In this document: piece after piece, positions 7,430 to 16,020 of the stretch | How the letters are laid out: the number at the start of each line of letters is the position of its first letter | How positions within the stretch are numbered: the stretch's first letter is position 1 | Origin: Pedobacter kyungheensis | GTDB lineage: Bacteria; Bacteroidota; Bacteroidia; Sphingobacteriales; Sphingobacteriaceae | Direction of reading: 5' to 3' | DNA length: 64,000 nt | Assembly: GCF_000812965.1 (NCBI RefSeq) | Contig: NZ_JSYN01000028.1 | Coordinates: forward strand, 89,585-153,584 | Position numbers and translations under genes: made by a program | Notes under the pieces: model-generated | What the model was told of the DNA's origin: nothing | Database searches by the model: none | Seen by the model: only the letters and a program-made list of their open reading frames with translations

Positions 7430-8815
7430 TTAAAGGTGTAATATTTCTTTAATGTCAGAAATGATCTTGTTTGCCAGATTCTCGGCAATGGTTTCATTTT
7501 CTGCTTCACTGTAGATCCTGATGATCGGTTCAGTGTTAGAACGGCGCAAATGTACCCAAGTTTTATCAAATTCTATCTTTAATCCGTCAATTGTGCTATA
7601 AGGCTGACTTTTATATTTCTCTTCTACCTGTTTCAATAAATTATCGATATCCATTTCTGGCGTAAGGGTAATTTTATTTTTAGAAATGTGGTATTGTGGA
7701 TAGCTGGCCCTAAGTACCGAAATAGATTTACCAAATTTAGCTAAATGTGTTAAAAACAAGGCGATACCAACTAAGGCATCTCTGCCGTAGTGCGATTCAG
7801 GATAAATGATACCGCCGTTTCCTTCGCCACCGATGATGGCATTGCTGGCTTTCATTTTATTTACTACGTTTACCTCGCCTACTGCCGATGCATTGTATTC
7901 AGCACCTGCTGCTTCAGTAACGTCGCGCAGCGCACGGGTCGACGAAAGGTTAGAAACGGTGTTTCCAGGTGTATTTTTTAATACGTAATCGGCTACAGCA
8001 ACCAGGGTATATTCTTCTCCAAACATGCTGCCATCTTCGTTTACAAAACATAAACGGTCAACATCCGGGTCAACTACAATACCTAAATCGGCATTTTGCT
8101 TTTGAACTTCTTTCGATATTTCGGTTAAGTTCTCTGGCAAAGGCTCCGGATTGTGTGGAAAGTGTCCGTCTGGGGTACAATATAATTCTACCACTTTACT
8201 TACACCTAAAGCTTTTAATAAAGCAGGGATAAAAATACCGCCAGTTGAGTTTACACAATCAATTACGACTTTAAAATCGGCTTTTTTAATGGCTTCTACA
8301 TCAACCAGTGGCAAAGCCAATACTTTATCAATGTGTTTTTGAAGATAAGTATCGTTTTTAATTACCTTACCTAATTTATCTACATCAGCAAAATCGAAAT
8401 CAGCGCTTTCAGCAAGATCTAAAACCTCTTTACCATCGGCATCAGAAATAAATTCGCCCTTGCCGTTCAACAATTTCAAGGCGTTCCATTGTTTTGGGTT
8501 ATGGCTGGCCGTTAAAATAATACCACCACCAGCATTTTCGTCCGGTACGGCTACTTCGACAGTTGGTGTGGTTGATAAACCTAAATCGATTACTTCGATC
8601 CCAAGGCCTTGTAAGGTTCCAATAACCAGATTGTTCACCATCTCGCCCGAGATCCGCGCATCACGGCCCAAAACTATTCTTTTATTGCCTGTTTTGTTTA
8701 CTACCCAGCTTCCAAAAGCAGCGGTAAATTTCACAATATCAAATGGAGTTAAGCCGTCGCCGGCACGTCCACCTATGGTTCCTCGTATTCCTGAAATTGA
8801 TTTTATTAAAGTCAC
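7430..8815 (-). CDS. glmM: Phosphoglucosamine mutase / phosphohexomutase
   Basis: 461-residue alpha-D-phosphohexomutase; GlmM converts glucosamine-6-phosphate to glucosamine-1-phosphate for peptidoglycan and LPS precursors. Visible sites are the phosphoserine loop TASHNP (Ser104), the metal loop VDPDVDRL, the sugar-binding GEGNGG, and the phosphate-binding RRSNTEPIIRIYSE near the C-terminus. The start codon is GTG (positions 8815-8813); no in-frame ATG lies nearby and a TAnnTTTG box sits at the right distance upstream. Phosphomannomutase or phosphoglucomutase activity cannot be excluded from sequence, but Bacteroidota members of this type are usually assigned to GlmM. Confidence 0.88.
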   Translation of the reverse strand: MTLIKSISGIRGTIGGRAGDGLTPFDIVKFTAAFGSWVVNKTGNKRIVLGRDARISGEMVNNLVIGTLQGLGIEVIDLGLSTTPTVEVAVPDENAGGGIILTASHNPKQWNALKLLNGKGEFISDADGKEVLDLAESADFDFADVDKLGKVIKNDTYLQKHIDKVLALPLVDVEAIKKADFKVVIDCVNSTGGIFIPALLKALGVSKVVELYCTPDGHFPHNPEPLPENLTEISKEVQKQNADLGIVVDPDVDRLCFVNEDGSMFGEEYTLVAVADYVLKNTPGNTVSNLSSTRALRDVTEAAGAEYNASAVGEVNVVNKMKASNAIIGGEGNGGIIYPESHYGRDALVGIALFLTHLAKFGKSISVLRASYPQYHISKNKITLTPEMDIDNLLKQVEEKYKSQPYSTIDGLKIEFDKTWVHLRRSNTEPIIRIYSEAENETIAENLANKIISDIKEILHL

Positions 8816-8837
8816 TGTGTATAATTTATTTGAGGTT

Positions 8838-8845
8838 CAAAAATA
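8838..8845 (-). promoter_or_regulatory. Candidate -7 box of the phosphoglucosamine mutase gene
   Basis: Minus strand TATTTTTG matches TAnnTTTG and lies 22 bp before the GTG start, supporting that start. Confidence 0.55.
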
Positions 8846-9135
8846 GCAAAAAAAACAAAATAGCCAGTATCTCAAGCGCGCTCAAAATGGTTTATTTACA
8901 TTGATTTTATATCGGTTAATGCGATATATCCGATAGAAATAGCGCGGTTATTAAAATCAAACGTGTGTTCAGTTTTAAGCCTTATGGATAAAAAAATCAG
9001 GTATGTGCGAGTTTTCCTACTTTAGCCCGGCACAAAAATTGGCTACTGTAAATCTGTAAGCCAGCGGCTTATTAATTTTTATGCAATAATGTTGCATAAA
9101 AGACACCGAAAACTTTAGGAGCGGCCACAAAACCT
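8846..9135. other. Divergent spacer with an 8-bp inverted repeat
   Basis: No gene is seen between the glmM start and the methyltransferase promoter. A perfect inverted repeat TTATGCAA (9079-9086) - TAATG - TTGCATAA (9092-9099) lies 37 bp upstream of the methyltransferase -7 box and could be an operator. The rest shows no recognisable structure. Confidence 0.5.
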
Positions 9136-9143
9136 TATATTTG
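9136..9143 (+). promoter_or_regulatory. -7 box of the methyltransferase / PAP2 / ZIP operon
   Basis: TATATTTG, an exact TAnnTTTG match. It overlaps a possible TTG start at 9141 and so argues for the ATG at 9171, with a leader of about 20 nt. Confidence 0.7.
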
Positions 9144-9170
9144 CAAATTCCAAAACATAAAAGGCTATAT

Positions 9171-9902
9171 ATGCAACGCAAGTGGTTTCAATATTGGTTT
9201 AATTCGCCATATTATCATATTCTCTACCAGCAAAGGAATGATGCCGAAGCCGAATTTTTTATCGATAACCTTACGCAGTACCTGCAGCCGCGCGAAGATG
9301 CAAAAATGCTGGATATAGCCTGTGGCAAGGGGCGCCACTCCATTTACCTTAACAAAAAAGGATTTGATGTTACCGGCATAGATTTATCTGAGCAGAGTAT
9401 TAAATACGCCAAACAGTTCGAAAACAACAAACTGCATTTTCTGGTGCACGATATGCGCAGGCTGTTCTACATCAATTATTTTGATATTGCGCTAAACCTG
9501 TTTACCAGTTTTGGCTATTTTGATACAGAGAAAGACCACGTAAATGCCTTAAAAACCTTTAGAAAATGCTTAACAGCTAAAGGGATTTTGGTTTTAGATT
9601 ATTTTAATACCGAAAAAATTATCCGCAATTTAAATTCATGCGAAACCAAATCGCTGGATGGGATTACCTTTAACATTACCAAAAATGTGGTTGACGGAAA
9701 AATTATCAAGAAAATAAATTTCGAAGACAATAAAAAGGTTTACAATTTCGAAGAGCGTGTACAGGCCTTTAGTTTTGAAGATTTTGAACGTATGCTTACC
9801 AAAGCGGGAATGGTAATCGAAAAAACCTTTGGCAGTTACGCCCTCGATGATTTTAACGAATCGGACTCAGACCGTTTAATTTTAATTTGCAAAAAAGCAT
9901 GA
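9171..9902 (+). CDS. Class I SAM-dependent methyltransferase
   Basis: 243 residues from the ATG at 9171; the frame extends to a TTG at 9141, but that codon lies inside the -7 box. The Rossmann methyltransferase core shows motif I MLDIACGKGRHS, then VTGIDLSEQSI (the acidic residue that holds the SAM ribose), and FDIALNLFTSFGYF as motif IV. The small-molecule or macromolecular substrate is unknown. It is first in a tight operon: its stop codon overlaps the ATG of the PAP2 phosphatase gene, followed 3 bp later by the ZIP transporter. Confidence 0.85.
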   Translation: MQRKWFQYWFNSPYYHILYQQRNDAEAEFFIDNLTQYLQPREDAKMLDIACGKGRHSIYLNKKGFDVTGIDLSEQSIKYAKQFENNKLHFLVHDMRRLFYINYFDIALNLFTSFGYFDTEKDHVNALKTFRKCLTAKGILVLDYFNTEKIIRNLNSCETKSLDGITFNITKNVVDGKIIKKINFEDNKKVYNFEERVQAFSFEDFERMLTKAGMVIEKTFGSYALDDFNESDSDRLILICKKA

Positions 9903-10462
9903 TAGAAAGCATACAACAATTTGATGTAGACTTGTTTTTGAAAATCCACCGTGGACTTTCAAACAGCTTTTTTGATTGGTTAATGCCTTTAATGCGTAAC
10001 CGCTTTTTTTGGTCGCCATTATACCTTTTTATTGTTGTTTTTTGCATTAAACAATATAGAAAACAGGGCTACTATATCATTGGGATGGTACTTTTTACTT
10101 TTGCCATGGGTGATTTAATCGCTTCGAGAGTGATAAAACCTTTAGTTTCCAGGGTACGCCCCTGTAACGATATGAGCCTGACCAACGAGATTATACACCG
10201 CGTACCTTGTGGCAGCGGATTAAGTTTTCCATCAGCACATGCCACCAACCATTTTGCCATTGCAGTATTCTTAATTTGCCTTTTTTACAGTCGTTGGAAA
10301 CCGATTTTACCAATCGGAATATTCTGGGCCTTTATTATCAGTTTTGCACAGGTATACGTAGGCGTGCACTACCCTGTTGATGTAACAACCGGTGCTTTTT
10401 TAGGAATAACCATTGGCCTAATTTGTTCGAGAATATTTAAAAAATTACAACCTGATTTTTAA
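9899..10462 (+). CDS. PAP2-family membrane phosphatase
   Basis: 187 residues from the ATG at 9899, which overlaps the preceding stop codon (ATGA). It is a membrane-embedded phosphatidic-acid-phosphatase type 2 protein with about 5-6 hydrophobic segments. It shows the three-part signature: KPLVSRVRPC (motif 1), PSAHATNHF (motif 2) and VYVGVHYPVDVTTG (motif 3 with the catalytic His). Family members dephosphorylate undecaprenyl pyrophosphate or lipid phosphates at the outer face of the inner membrane. It is the middle gene of a three-gene operon. Confidence 0.88.
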   Translation: MIESIQQFDVDLFLKIHRGLSNSFFDWLMPLMRNRFFWSPLYLFIVVFCIKQYRKQGYYIIGMVLFTFAMGDLIASRVIKPLVSRVRPCNDMSLTNEIIHRVPCGSGLSFPSAHATNHFAIAVFLICLFYSRWKPILPIGIFWAFIISFAQVYVGVHYPVDVTTGAFLGITIGLICSRIFKKLQPDF

Positions 10463-10465
10463 CAT

Positions 10466-11182
10466 ATGGAAATCTGGAAACTCTGTGTACTCTTCTTTTG
10501 CGCCTTTTTAGGTGGAACAGCCATTTTTTTAGTTAAAAGTGATAAATCGAAATTGCTAAAGCTAATTTTATCTTTTAGCGGCGCTTATTTATTTGCCATT
10601 ACGGTTTTACATCTGATACCTGATGCTTACAGCGGCCCGGATAAAGCGCAAATTGGCATTTTTATTTTGGTAGGGTTCCTTTTACAGGTTTTCTTAGAAC
10701 AATTTTCTGAAGGTGTAGAACATGGCCATATCCATAAACACCACGACGGACATGTTTTCCCTTTTGGGATTATGATTAGCCTTTGCCTGCATGCATTTTT
10801 AGAAGGAATGCCCCTGGCAAAAGAACAGCATAACGAACTTATTTTTGGTATTTCTTTGCACCATATCCCGGCTGCGTTTGCACTGGCCAGTATTTTAATG
10901 CAAAACCACTTTAAAAAGAGCAGCATCCTGTTATACCTGATCATTTTCGCAGTAATGGCACCGCTGGGCTTTTATGTAAGCGTAGGCCTGAGCAACGGCA
11001 GTATTGGTGGTGTAGATGCTTATTTTAACAAAATTATGGGCATTGTAATTGGTATCTTCCTGCATATTTCTACCACTATCCTATTCGAATCGAGTGCCGA
11101 CCATAAAATTAATACCCGTAAAATGATTGCTGTATTATTGGGAATTGGGGTAGCTCTGATCGGCTTCTTCGCGGGGCATTAG
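10466..11182 (+). CDS. ZIP-family divalent metal transporter
   Basis: 238-residue membrane protein with about 8 segments. The ZIP signature residues are HAFLEGMPL in one helix and LHHIPAAFAL in the next, forming the bimetal site. A His-rich cytoplasmic loop (EHGHIHKHHDGH, about residues 89-100) separates the early helices, as is common for zinc/iron carriers. It probably imports Zn2+ or another divalent cation. It follows the PAP2 gene by 3 bp and is probably co-transcribed with it and the methyltransferase. Confidence 0.88.
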   Translation: MEIWKLCVLFFCAFLGGTAIFLVKSDKSKLLKLILSFSGAYLFAITVLHLIPDAYSGPDKAQIGIFILVGFLLQVFLEQFSEGVEHGHIHKHHDGHVFPFGIMISLCLHAFLEGMPLAKEQHNELIFGISLHHIPAAFALASILMQNHFKKSSILLYLIIFAVMAPLGFYVSVGLSNGSIGGVDAYFNKIMGIVIGIFLHISTTILFESSADHKINTRKMIAVLLGIGVALIGFFAGH

Positions 11183-11290
11183 ATCAGTTCGCAGTTATCA
11201 GTTTTCAGTTGAGCAATTTAAACAATTGATTAGCCACTTTTGGGAATCGCCTCTACAACCGGTTTTAAACGTTTATAATCGTTTAGATTT

Positions 11291-11917
11291 ATGGCATCTG
11301 GTCAGAATGAATTAAATTCGTATATGGATGATATTGTAAATGAACCGGTTGTAGCTTATCAGAAAAGGCGTTACACTGTTGAAGAATACCTGGAGATGGA
11401 AAAACCATCGCAAGTAAAGCATGAGTATTATCAAGGAGAGATATTTGCCATGTCGGGTGCTGGGCTTAACCACAATAAAATCTTTAGTAATGTTTTTATA
11501 GAACTGGGTAGTAAATTAAAGAGTACGCCATGCCGCCCTTACGGAAGTGATATGCGAATGAATATCCCTGAGAATACCTTATTCACCTATCCTGATATTT
11601 CTATTTATTGTAATGGTTTAATGCATAGTGATGTTGATGAAGAAACCTTTATTTCTCCAACAGTGATTATTGAAATCCTATCCCCTTCAACCAAAAATTA
11701 CGACAGGGGCAAAAAATTTAACCTTTATAAAGATATTCCATCATTAAAGGAATACATTATGATCGATTCTGAATCAATTTCGGTAGAGGCATATCACATT
11801 AATGAAGAAAAAAACTGGATGCTAAATGAACACAAAGAAATTTGTGATACCCTAACCTTTGTTTCGATGGGATTTGATGTGCCGCTCAGCGAAATATACA
11901 ATTATGTTAATTTTTGA
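11291..11917 (+). CDS. Uma2-family (DUF820) restriction-endonuclease-like protein, copy 1
   Basis: 208-residue member of the Uma2 family, which has a PD-(D/E)XK nuclease fold. The core is visible as YPDISIYC, then VIIEILSPST and a basic KNYDRGKKFNLY stretch, followed by EYIMIDSE. The N-terminal half holds the family's YTVEEYLEMEK and KHEYYQGEIFAMSGAG motifs. The biological role of these proteins, often expanded in cyanobacteria and Bacteroidota, is not established; nuclease activity is inferred from fold. It is one of two tandem copies and starts with ATG in the duplicated leader. Confidence 0.87.
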   Translation: MASGQNELNSYMDDIVNEPVVAYQKRRYTVEEYLEMEKPSQVKHEYYQGEIFAMSGAGLNHNKIFSNVFIELGSKLKSTPCRPYGSDMRMNIPENTLFTYPDISIYCNGLMHSDVDEETFISPTVIIEILSPSTKNYDRGKKFNLYKDIPSLKEYIMIDSESISVEAYHINEEKNWMLNEHKEICDTLTFVSMGFDVPLSEIYNYVNF

Positions 11918-12000
11918 GTTAAGAAATTTAACCTTCAATTAACCATTTTCGAACAATCGTCCATACAGCTGGTTCTAAACGTTTATAATCGTTTAGATTT

Positions 12001-12633
12001 ATGGCATCTGGTCAGAATGAATTAAATTCGTATATGGAAAACATTGTAAATGAACCTGCTGTAGCGTATCATAAAAGACATTATACGGTTGAAGAATATC
12101 TGGCAATGGAAAAGCCATCAACAGTAAAACATGAGTACTATCAAGGGGAGATATTTGCCATGTCGGGTGCTGGGCTTAACCACAATGAGATTTTCAGTAG
12201 TATTTTTGGACAATTAACCATTAGACTGAAAGGTAAGCCCTGCAGACCTTACGGAAGCGATATGCGAATGAATATCCCTGAGAACACCTTATTTACCTAT
12301 CCCGACATATCCATTTACTGCAATGGTTTAAAGCATAGTGATGTTGATGAAGAAACCTTTATTTCTCCAACAGTGATTATTGAAATCCTATCCCCTTCAA
12401 CCAAAAATTACGACAGGGGCAAAAAATTTAACCTGTATAAAGATATTCCATCATTAAAGGAATACATAATGATCGATTCTGAATCAATTTCAGTAGAGGC
12501 ATATTACATTAATGAAGCAAAAAACTCGACGCTAAAAACGCACAAAGACACAGCTGAGACCCTAACCTTTGTTTCTATGGGGATTGACGTAGCTTTAACT
12601 GATATTTATGAGCGTGTGCAATTTAACGCATAG
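12001..12633 (+). CDS. Uma2-family (DUF820) restriction-endonuclease-like protein, copy 2
   Basis: 210 residues and clearly a paralogue of the gene 710 bp upstream; it keeps every core motif (KHEYYQGEIFAMSGAG, YPDISIYC, VIIEILSPST, EYIMIDSE). The copies diverge most in the segment after GLNHN (HNKIFSNVFIELGSKLKS in copy 1, HNEIFSSIFGQLTIRLKG here) and at the C-terminus. That fits a recent duplication followed by patchy divergence or gene conversion. Both frames are intact, so neither looks like a pseudogene. Confidence 0.87.
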   Translation: MASGQNELNSYMENIVNEPAVAYHKRHYTVEEYLAMEKPSTVKHEYYQGEIFAMSGAGLNHNEIFSSIFGQLTIRLKGKPCRPYGSDMRMNIPENTLFTYPDISIYCNGLKHSDVDEETFISPTVIIEILSPSTKNYDRGKKFNLYKDIPSLKEYIMIDSESISVEAYYINEAKNSTLKTHKDTAETLTFVSMGIDVALTDIYERVQFNA

Positions 12634-12742
12634 TAACTAAAAAGAGAAGGCAAGTTTGCGCTCCTTTTATACACAAATTAATATTAAAACTTGACTTCTT
12701 TCAGCTTAACTGCAAACTGCCTACTGCAAATTGCTAAATGAA

Positions 12743-12886
12743 TCACTTCTTCTCTTTCTGCTTACCAAAACCCCAGGGACAGTGTTTGCACTTGTTTTTA
12801 CAGCAATAACCACGCTTTAAATGATACGCTTCGGTAAAAACCATTAAACCTGCCTCGTTAAAATAAAAGTCTTCGCCTTCTTTCAT
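12743..12886 (-). CDS. DUF5522 small cysteine-rich protein
   Basis: 47-residue protein beginning MKEGEDFYFNEAGLMVFTE and carrying the block RGYCCKNKCKHCPWGFGK. The CC-x3-C-x2-C arrangement followed by P-W/Y-G is the hallmark of DUF5522, found mainly in Bacteroidota, and suggests a small metal (Zn or Fe-S) site. It is too short for usual ORF cut-offs. It lies just downstream of the MBL exonuclease start region and on the same strand as that gene (71 bp gap). Function is unknown. Confidence 0.85.
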   Translation of the reverse strand: MKEGEDFYFNEAGLMVFTEAYHLKRGYCCKNKCKHCPWGFGKQKEKK

Positions 12887-12957
12887 GCTTAGTTTTGAAT
12901 GGTTGATTTTTTGATAGCTAAAGATCCTGAAACAAGTTCAGAATAAGGAGCCTAGTG

Positions 12958-13899
12958 TTAATTTAATATTTTAACTTCCAGTTTACCTGCAAAATAATCT
13001 CTTAGCTGTTTGCCATCACCATGCAAAGTCCATACCTGCTGTGGTTCTACCTTTTTAATGGTTTCTAAAATGGCATCCCAATCAGCATGATCAGAAATGT
13101 AAAGTGATATGCCATTTTGTTGCTGCAGATTTTTCCAGCCTGAAGCAAAGGCCCTTACCACGTTAATCGCTTTATGGTAGCTGTGAAAAACCATTGGCGG
13201 CACAATATACACCTGGTGCTCGTGATTATTTTTCATCACTTTGCGGTCGTACATTTTGTAACTGCCCAGTTTCATGCCGTACTCTTCGTAAATTTTAACA
13301 AAAGGCATAATACTGTGATGAACCATTACATTTTTAGTAGGACAATGTTCGTTCAGCAACTGAATAATCCGCTGACTCTTACCCAAGGCATAAGCGCCAA
13401 GCATAATATTGGCATTGGTTAAGTTTAGTTTCTTAATCTCCTCTACCGCCGAAGGGTGTTTGGTATCGGGGTTGGCAAAGGTACTTTCGGTAATGAGCAC
13501 ATCGGCCTTAACAAATTCGAATGGCTCGCAAGTAGCATCGGCTTCTGTTTTATAATCGCCGGTATAAAGGTATTTAACGCCTTTATATTCCATTAAAACC
13601 TGTGCTGAGCCTAAAATATGCCCTGCCGAATAAAAAGTAATCGTAACTTCCTTTATTTTAAACGACTGGTGGTAAGCTTTAACGTAAAAATCAACAGCTG
13701 CGAATTTACGGTAACGGTGTTTCATAAAAGCTTCAGTAGCTGAAGTGCAGTATACATTTTGGCTACCGCCTATTGCATGATCGCCGTGTGCATGGGAAAC
13801 TACCGCTTCTTTTACAGGCTGTTGGGGATCGAGGTAAAAATCGCCGTAAACACAGTATAAACCTGTTGGGGTAATGGTAATAAAATCTGCTAAAATCAC
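12958..13899 (-). CDS. MBL-fold exonuclease / beta-CASP-like RNA-DNA processing protein
   Basis: 313-residue metallo-beta-lactamase nuclease. The metal motif HAHGDH is at 36-41, followed by SAGHILGSAQ, LYTGDYKTEAD and a C-terminal SDHADWDAI motif. GHILGSA and the late SDH are characteristic of the CPSF/YSH1-like and DNA-repair (ligase-associated) exonuclease group rather than of lactamases. The start is a GTG at 13899; no in-frame ATG lies upstream. It lies 45 bp downstream of coaE and may end the nusB-coaE operon. Whether DNA or RNA is cut is not decidable here. Confidence 0.82.
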   Translation of the reverse strand: MILADFITITPTGLYCVYGDFYLDPQQPVKEAVVSHAHGDHAIGGSQNVYCTSATEAFMKHRYRKFAAVDFYVKAYHQSFKIKEVTITFYSAGHILGSAQVLMEYKGVKYLYTGDYKTEADATCEPFEFVKADVLITESTFANPDTKHPSAVEEIKKLNLTNANIMLGAYALGKSQRIIQLLNEHCPTKNVMVHHSIMPFVKIYEEYGMKLGSYKMYDRKVMKNNHEHQVYIVPPMVFHSYHKAINVVRAFASGWKNLQQQNGISLYISDHADWDAILETIKKVEPQQVWTLHGDGKQLRDYFAGKLEVKILN

Positions 13900-13944
13900 A
13901 AGTAAGATAAAAAGATTTAAAGATTATAGGATTAGAGTAGATAG

Positions 13945-14562
13945 TTAAATATTGATGCTTTTAAGCCCTTCTGCAGCCTTTAAAAATTGCTGGTGTAAAG
14001 CTAAAACCTGTTCGATAATAGATTGCTGTTCATCATTAACGATAAAATGATTGGCCAATTTCGATTTCTCTTCATCGCTAAGTTGCTTGTCCATGCGGGC
14101 TTTAACCTGTTCTGCCGAAACGCCGTCGCGCTGCATTACCCTTTTCAGTTTAATTTCATAAGGTGCTGTAACCAGAATGGTTGTATCGCACATTTTATAC
14201 GAACCACTTTCAAATAATAGTGCTGCCTCTTTTAAGGTGTAAGGAGTAGTTTGTGGAATACTTGCTTCCCAGGCATCGAAAGCACGAAAAACTGCCGGAT
14301 GTACCAGCGCATTGAGTTGTTTAAGTGCTGTTTCGTTATTAAAAACAATGCCTGCAATATGTTTATTGTTCAGTTTTCCGTCTTCAAAATAACTTTCACT
14401 TCCAAAGGCTTCTTTAATGCCTGCAACCAACACGGCATCTTTACACATGATCTCTTTGGCCACAGTATCGGCATAAAACACAGGGATTCCCAGCACTTCA
14501 AAAACCTTACATGCAGTAGTTTTACCACTGCCAATACCACCTGTTATACCTACTTTATACAT
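13945..14562 (-). CDS. coaE: Dephospho-CoA kinase
   Basis: Last step of coenzyme A synthesis: ATP phosphorylates the 3'-OH of dephospho-CoA. 205 residues with the P-loop GGIGSGKT (8-15), FYADTVAKEI, and the LVTAPYEIKLKRVMQRDG lid region typical of CoaE. Its ATG overlaps the stop of the YbbR gene by one base, so the two are translationally coupled. Confidence 0.95.
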   Translation of the reverse strand: MYKVGITGGIGSGKTTACKVFEVLGIPVFYADTVAKEIMCKDAVLVAGIKEAFGSESYFEDGKLNNKHIAGIVFNNETALKQLNALVHPAVFRAFDAWEASIPQTTPYTLKEAALLFESGSYKMCDTTILVTAPYEIKLKRVMQRDGVSAEQVKARMDKQLSDEEKSKLANHFIVNDEQQSIIEQVLALHQQFLKAAEGLKSINI

Positions 14563-15509
14563 TATTTTTCTACTATGAAATCTATTTTGGAGGGCATTAT
14601 GCTCACCAATTTACAATAATCAGGAAATTGGGTTATTTTAACCGTGAACTGACCGTGCTTTAAATTTTGCCACTCATCAGCATCAACCGTTGCGCTAATA
14701 AAACTATCGTCTACCTGATCGTAATTGCTTAGGGCAACCAGAAAGGTTACCTTAATCTTTTTGGGATAAAGCTTAATGCTGTTGTAATTCCTGTTATTGA
14801 TCAGTTTTAATGGCACTTCTATCGTTTTTTCGGTAAACTCATCTACCGGGAGTTTCACCTCCACCGAAGAAGGATAAATACTCACATTTTTATGGATACT
14901 GTGCTGCAAACCAACCCTAACCGTAGTACTACCCTGTATTTTATCCAGTTTCAACGTATCGGTTGGCCAGCTGTTTATCTTAGCCAGTTCTTCTACCGGT
15001 CCGGCTACCTTAACAAATTTGGGGTTGAGGATAATTTCGCTCGAGATACCAAATTGTTTTACAAAATCAAGCCGGTCTATCAGTTTTACTGGTACTTTCT
15101 TCACTATCCGCTTCGTAAAATCGAAATACAGTGTATCAGGCTTAACAGAAATTACCTTTTGTGTACTTTCCAGCTGCCTGTTGATGTTAAACAGCTGATC
15201 GGAAAACACAATAAAATCTTTGGTATTGAGCTGGCTTAAACTAACCGAAACCGACGGCGGGCTAATCCTTAACCGTGCAAACAACAATTGCCAGCCAGTA
15301 CCCTCCACCTGCAAATCAATCGTATCTGATTGCAGTGGATAAAACGCCCTTTTAGTTGGTGTATTTTTGAATACCAGAACGGTTTTGGCAGTATAGATAT
15401 ATTTATTATTCAATGCCATAAAAAGCCATGCAGCAATTGCCAGCAATAAGCAGGCTAGTAAGCTGAATACACGTCTTTTTTCAATTTTAGTTAATCTAAT
15501 AAAGGGCAT
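14562..15509 (-). CDS. YbbR-like domain protein
   Basis: 315 residues: a short basic N-terminus, one membrane anchor (about residues 14-33), then an extracytoplasmic region of tandem YbbR-type beta domains. Repeated patterns such as VPVKLIDRLDF and VPLKLINNRNYNSIKLYPKKIKV mark the repeats. In Firmicutes the YbbR protein CdaR regulates the diadenylate cyclase; no cyclase gene adjoins this one, so that role is not claimed. It overlaps coaE by one base and follows yajC, the usual Bacteroidota order. Confidence 0.82.
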   Translation of the reverse strand: MPFIRLTKIEKRRVFSLLACLLLAIAAWLFMALNNKYIYTAKTVLVFKNTPTKRAFYPLQSDTIDLQVEGTGWQLLFARLRISPPSVSVSLSQLNTKDFIVFSDQLFNINRQLESTQKVISVKPDTLYFDFTKRIVKKVPVKLIDRLDFVKQFGISSEIILNPKFVKVAGPVEELAKINSWPTDTLKLDKIQGSTTVRVGLQHSIHKNVSIYPSSVEVKLPVDEFTEKTIEVPLKLINNRNYNSIKLYPKKIKVTFLVALSNYDQVDDSFISATVDADEWQNLKHGQFTVKITQFPDYCKLVSIMPSKIDFIVEK

Positions 15510-15574
15510 AACAATTAAATATTAGCTGTAAAATGGAATTTTACTTCCAAAATGTATGCAACCAAATGTAGTAA

Positions 15575-15606
15575 AACAAAAACAGTCCCGAAAGTTTTCG
15601 GAACTG
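15575..15606 (-). terminator. Terminator downstream of yajC
   Basis: Minus strand CAGTTCCGAA...TTCGGGACTG (15606-15583, one wobble pair) followed by TTTTTG. It may separate, or only attenuate, transcription between yajC and the YbbR gene. Confidence 0.7.
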
Positions 15607-15629
15607 CTCTTCATTTTAATTATTTCTGC

Positions 15630-15944
15630 TTAAGCTTTAGCTGCAGTAACTGCTTTTGTAGCATCTAAAGAAACTGCCGATTTATCGAAACGGATTTTAG
15701 CACCGCTTTCAACTTCAATTAAGAAGGTAGTATCGTTTAAATCTACAATTTTACCGTGGATACCTGCAGTGGTAATTACTTTATCGCCTTTGCCTAATTC
15801 TGCTACTAATTTTTTATGGTCTTTTGCTTTTTTAACCTGCGGACGGATCATGAAGAAGTAGAAAACTACCATGATTAATACCATTGGTACAACTGTACCC
15901 AACATATTGCCGTTTGCAGCCTGTAAAATTACTGTTGATGTCAT
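15630..15944 (-). CDS. yajC: Preprotein translocase accessory subunit YajC
   Basis: 104 residues with one membrane segment (about 14-34, VPMVLIMVVFYFFMIRPQ) ending in the family signature FFMIRPQ, then a short cytoplasmic domain with LGKGDKVITTAGIHGKIV. YajC associates with SecDF and the SecYEG channel. The Ala-rich C-terminus is typical of Bacteroidota homologues. Confidence 0.94.
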   Translation of the reverse strand: MTSTVILQAANGNMLGTVVPMVLIMVVFYFFMIRPQVKKAKDHKKLVAELGKGDKVITTAGIHGKIVDLNDTTFLIEVESGAKIRFDKSAVSLDATKAVTAAKA

Positions 15945-16020
15945 TTCTTTTTTTATTTGTTTTTATGAATAGTTGATGGCTTGTTATACCTGAGGGCAAA
16001 TAACTTTACCATCAGCCAGT

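Larger units (their letters stand above)
11261..12633 (+). repeat. Tandem duplication of a Uma2 gene with its promoter (710-bp period)
   Basis: The stretch 11261-11327 recurs at 11971-12037 with one mismatch, covering the upstream GTTTATAATCGTTTAG and the first 12 or so codons. The coding regions follow at exactly 710 bp offset. Identity is uneven: about 102 bp are identical (11623-11724 versus 12333-12434), while the middle (about 11480-11530) and the 3' ends differ strongly. Confidence 0.88.

Noticed and set aside
9141..9170. TTG start of the methyltransferase at 9141
   Set aside because: The codon overlaps a perfect -7 box; the ATG at 9171 is the likely start.
11291..12633. A toxin-antitoxin or restriction-modification pair formed by the two Uma2 genes
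   Set aside because: They are paralogues of one another, with no methyltransferase or antitoxin beside them.
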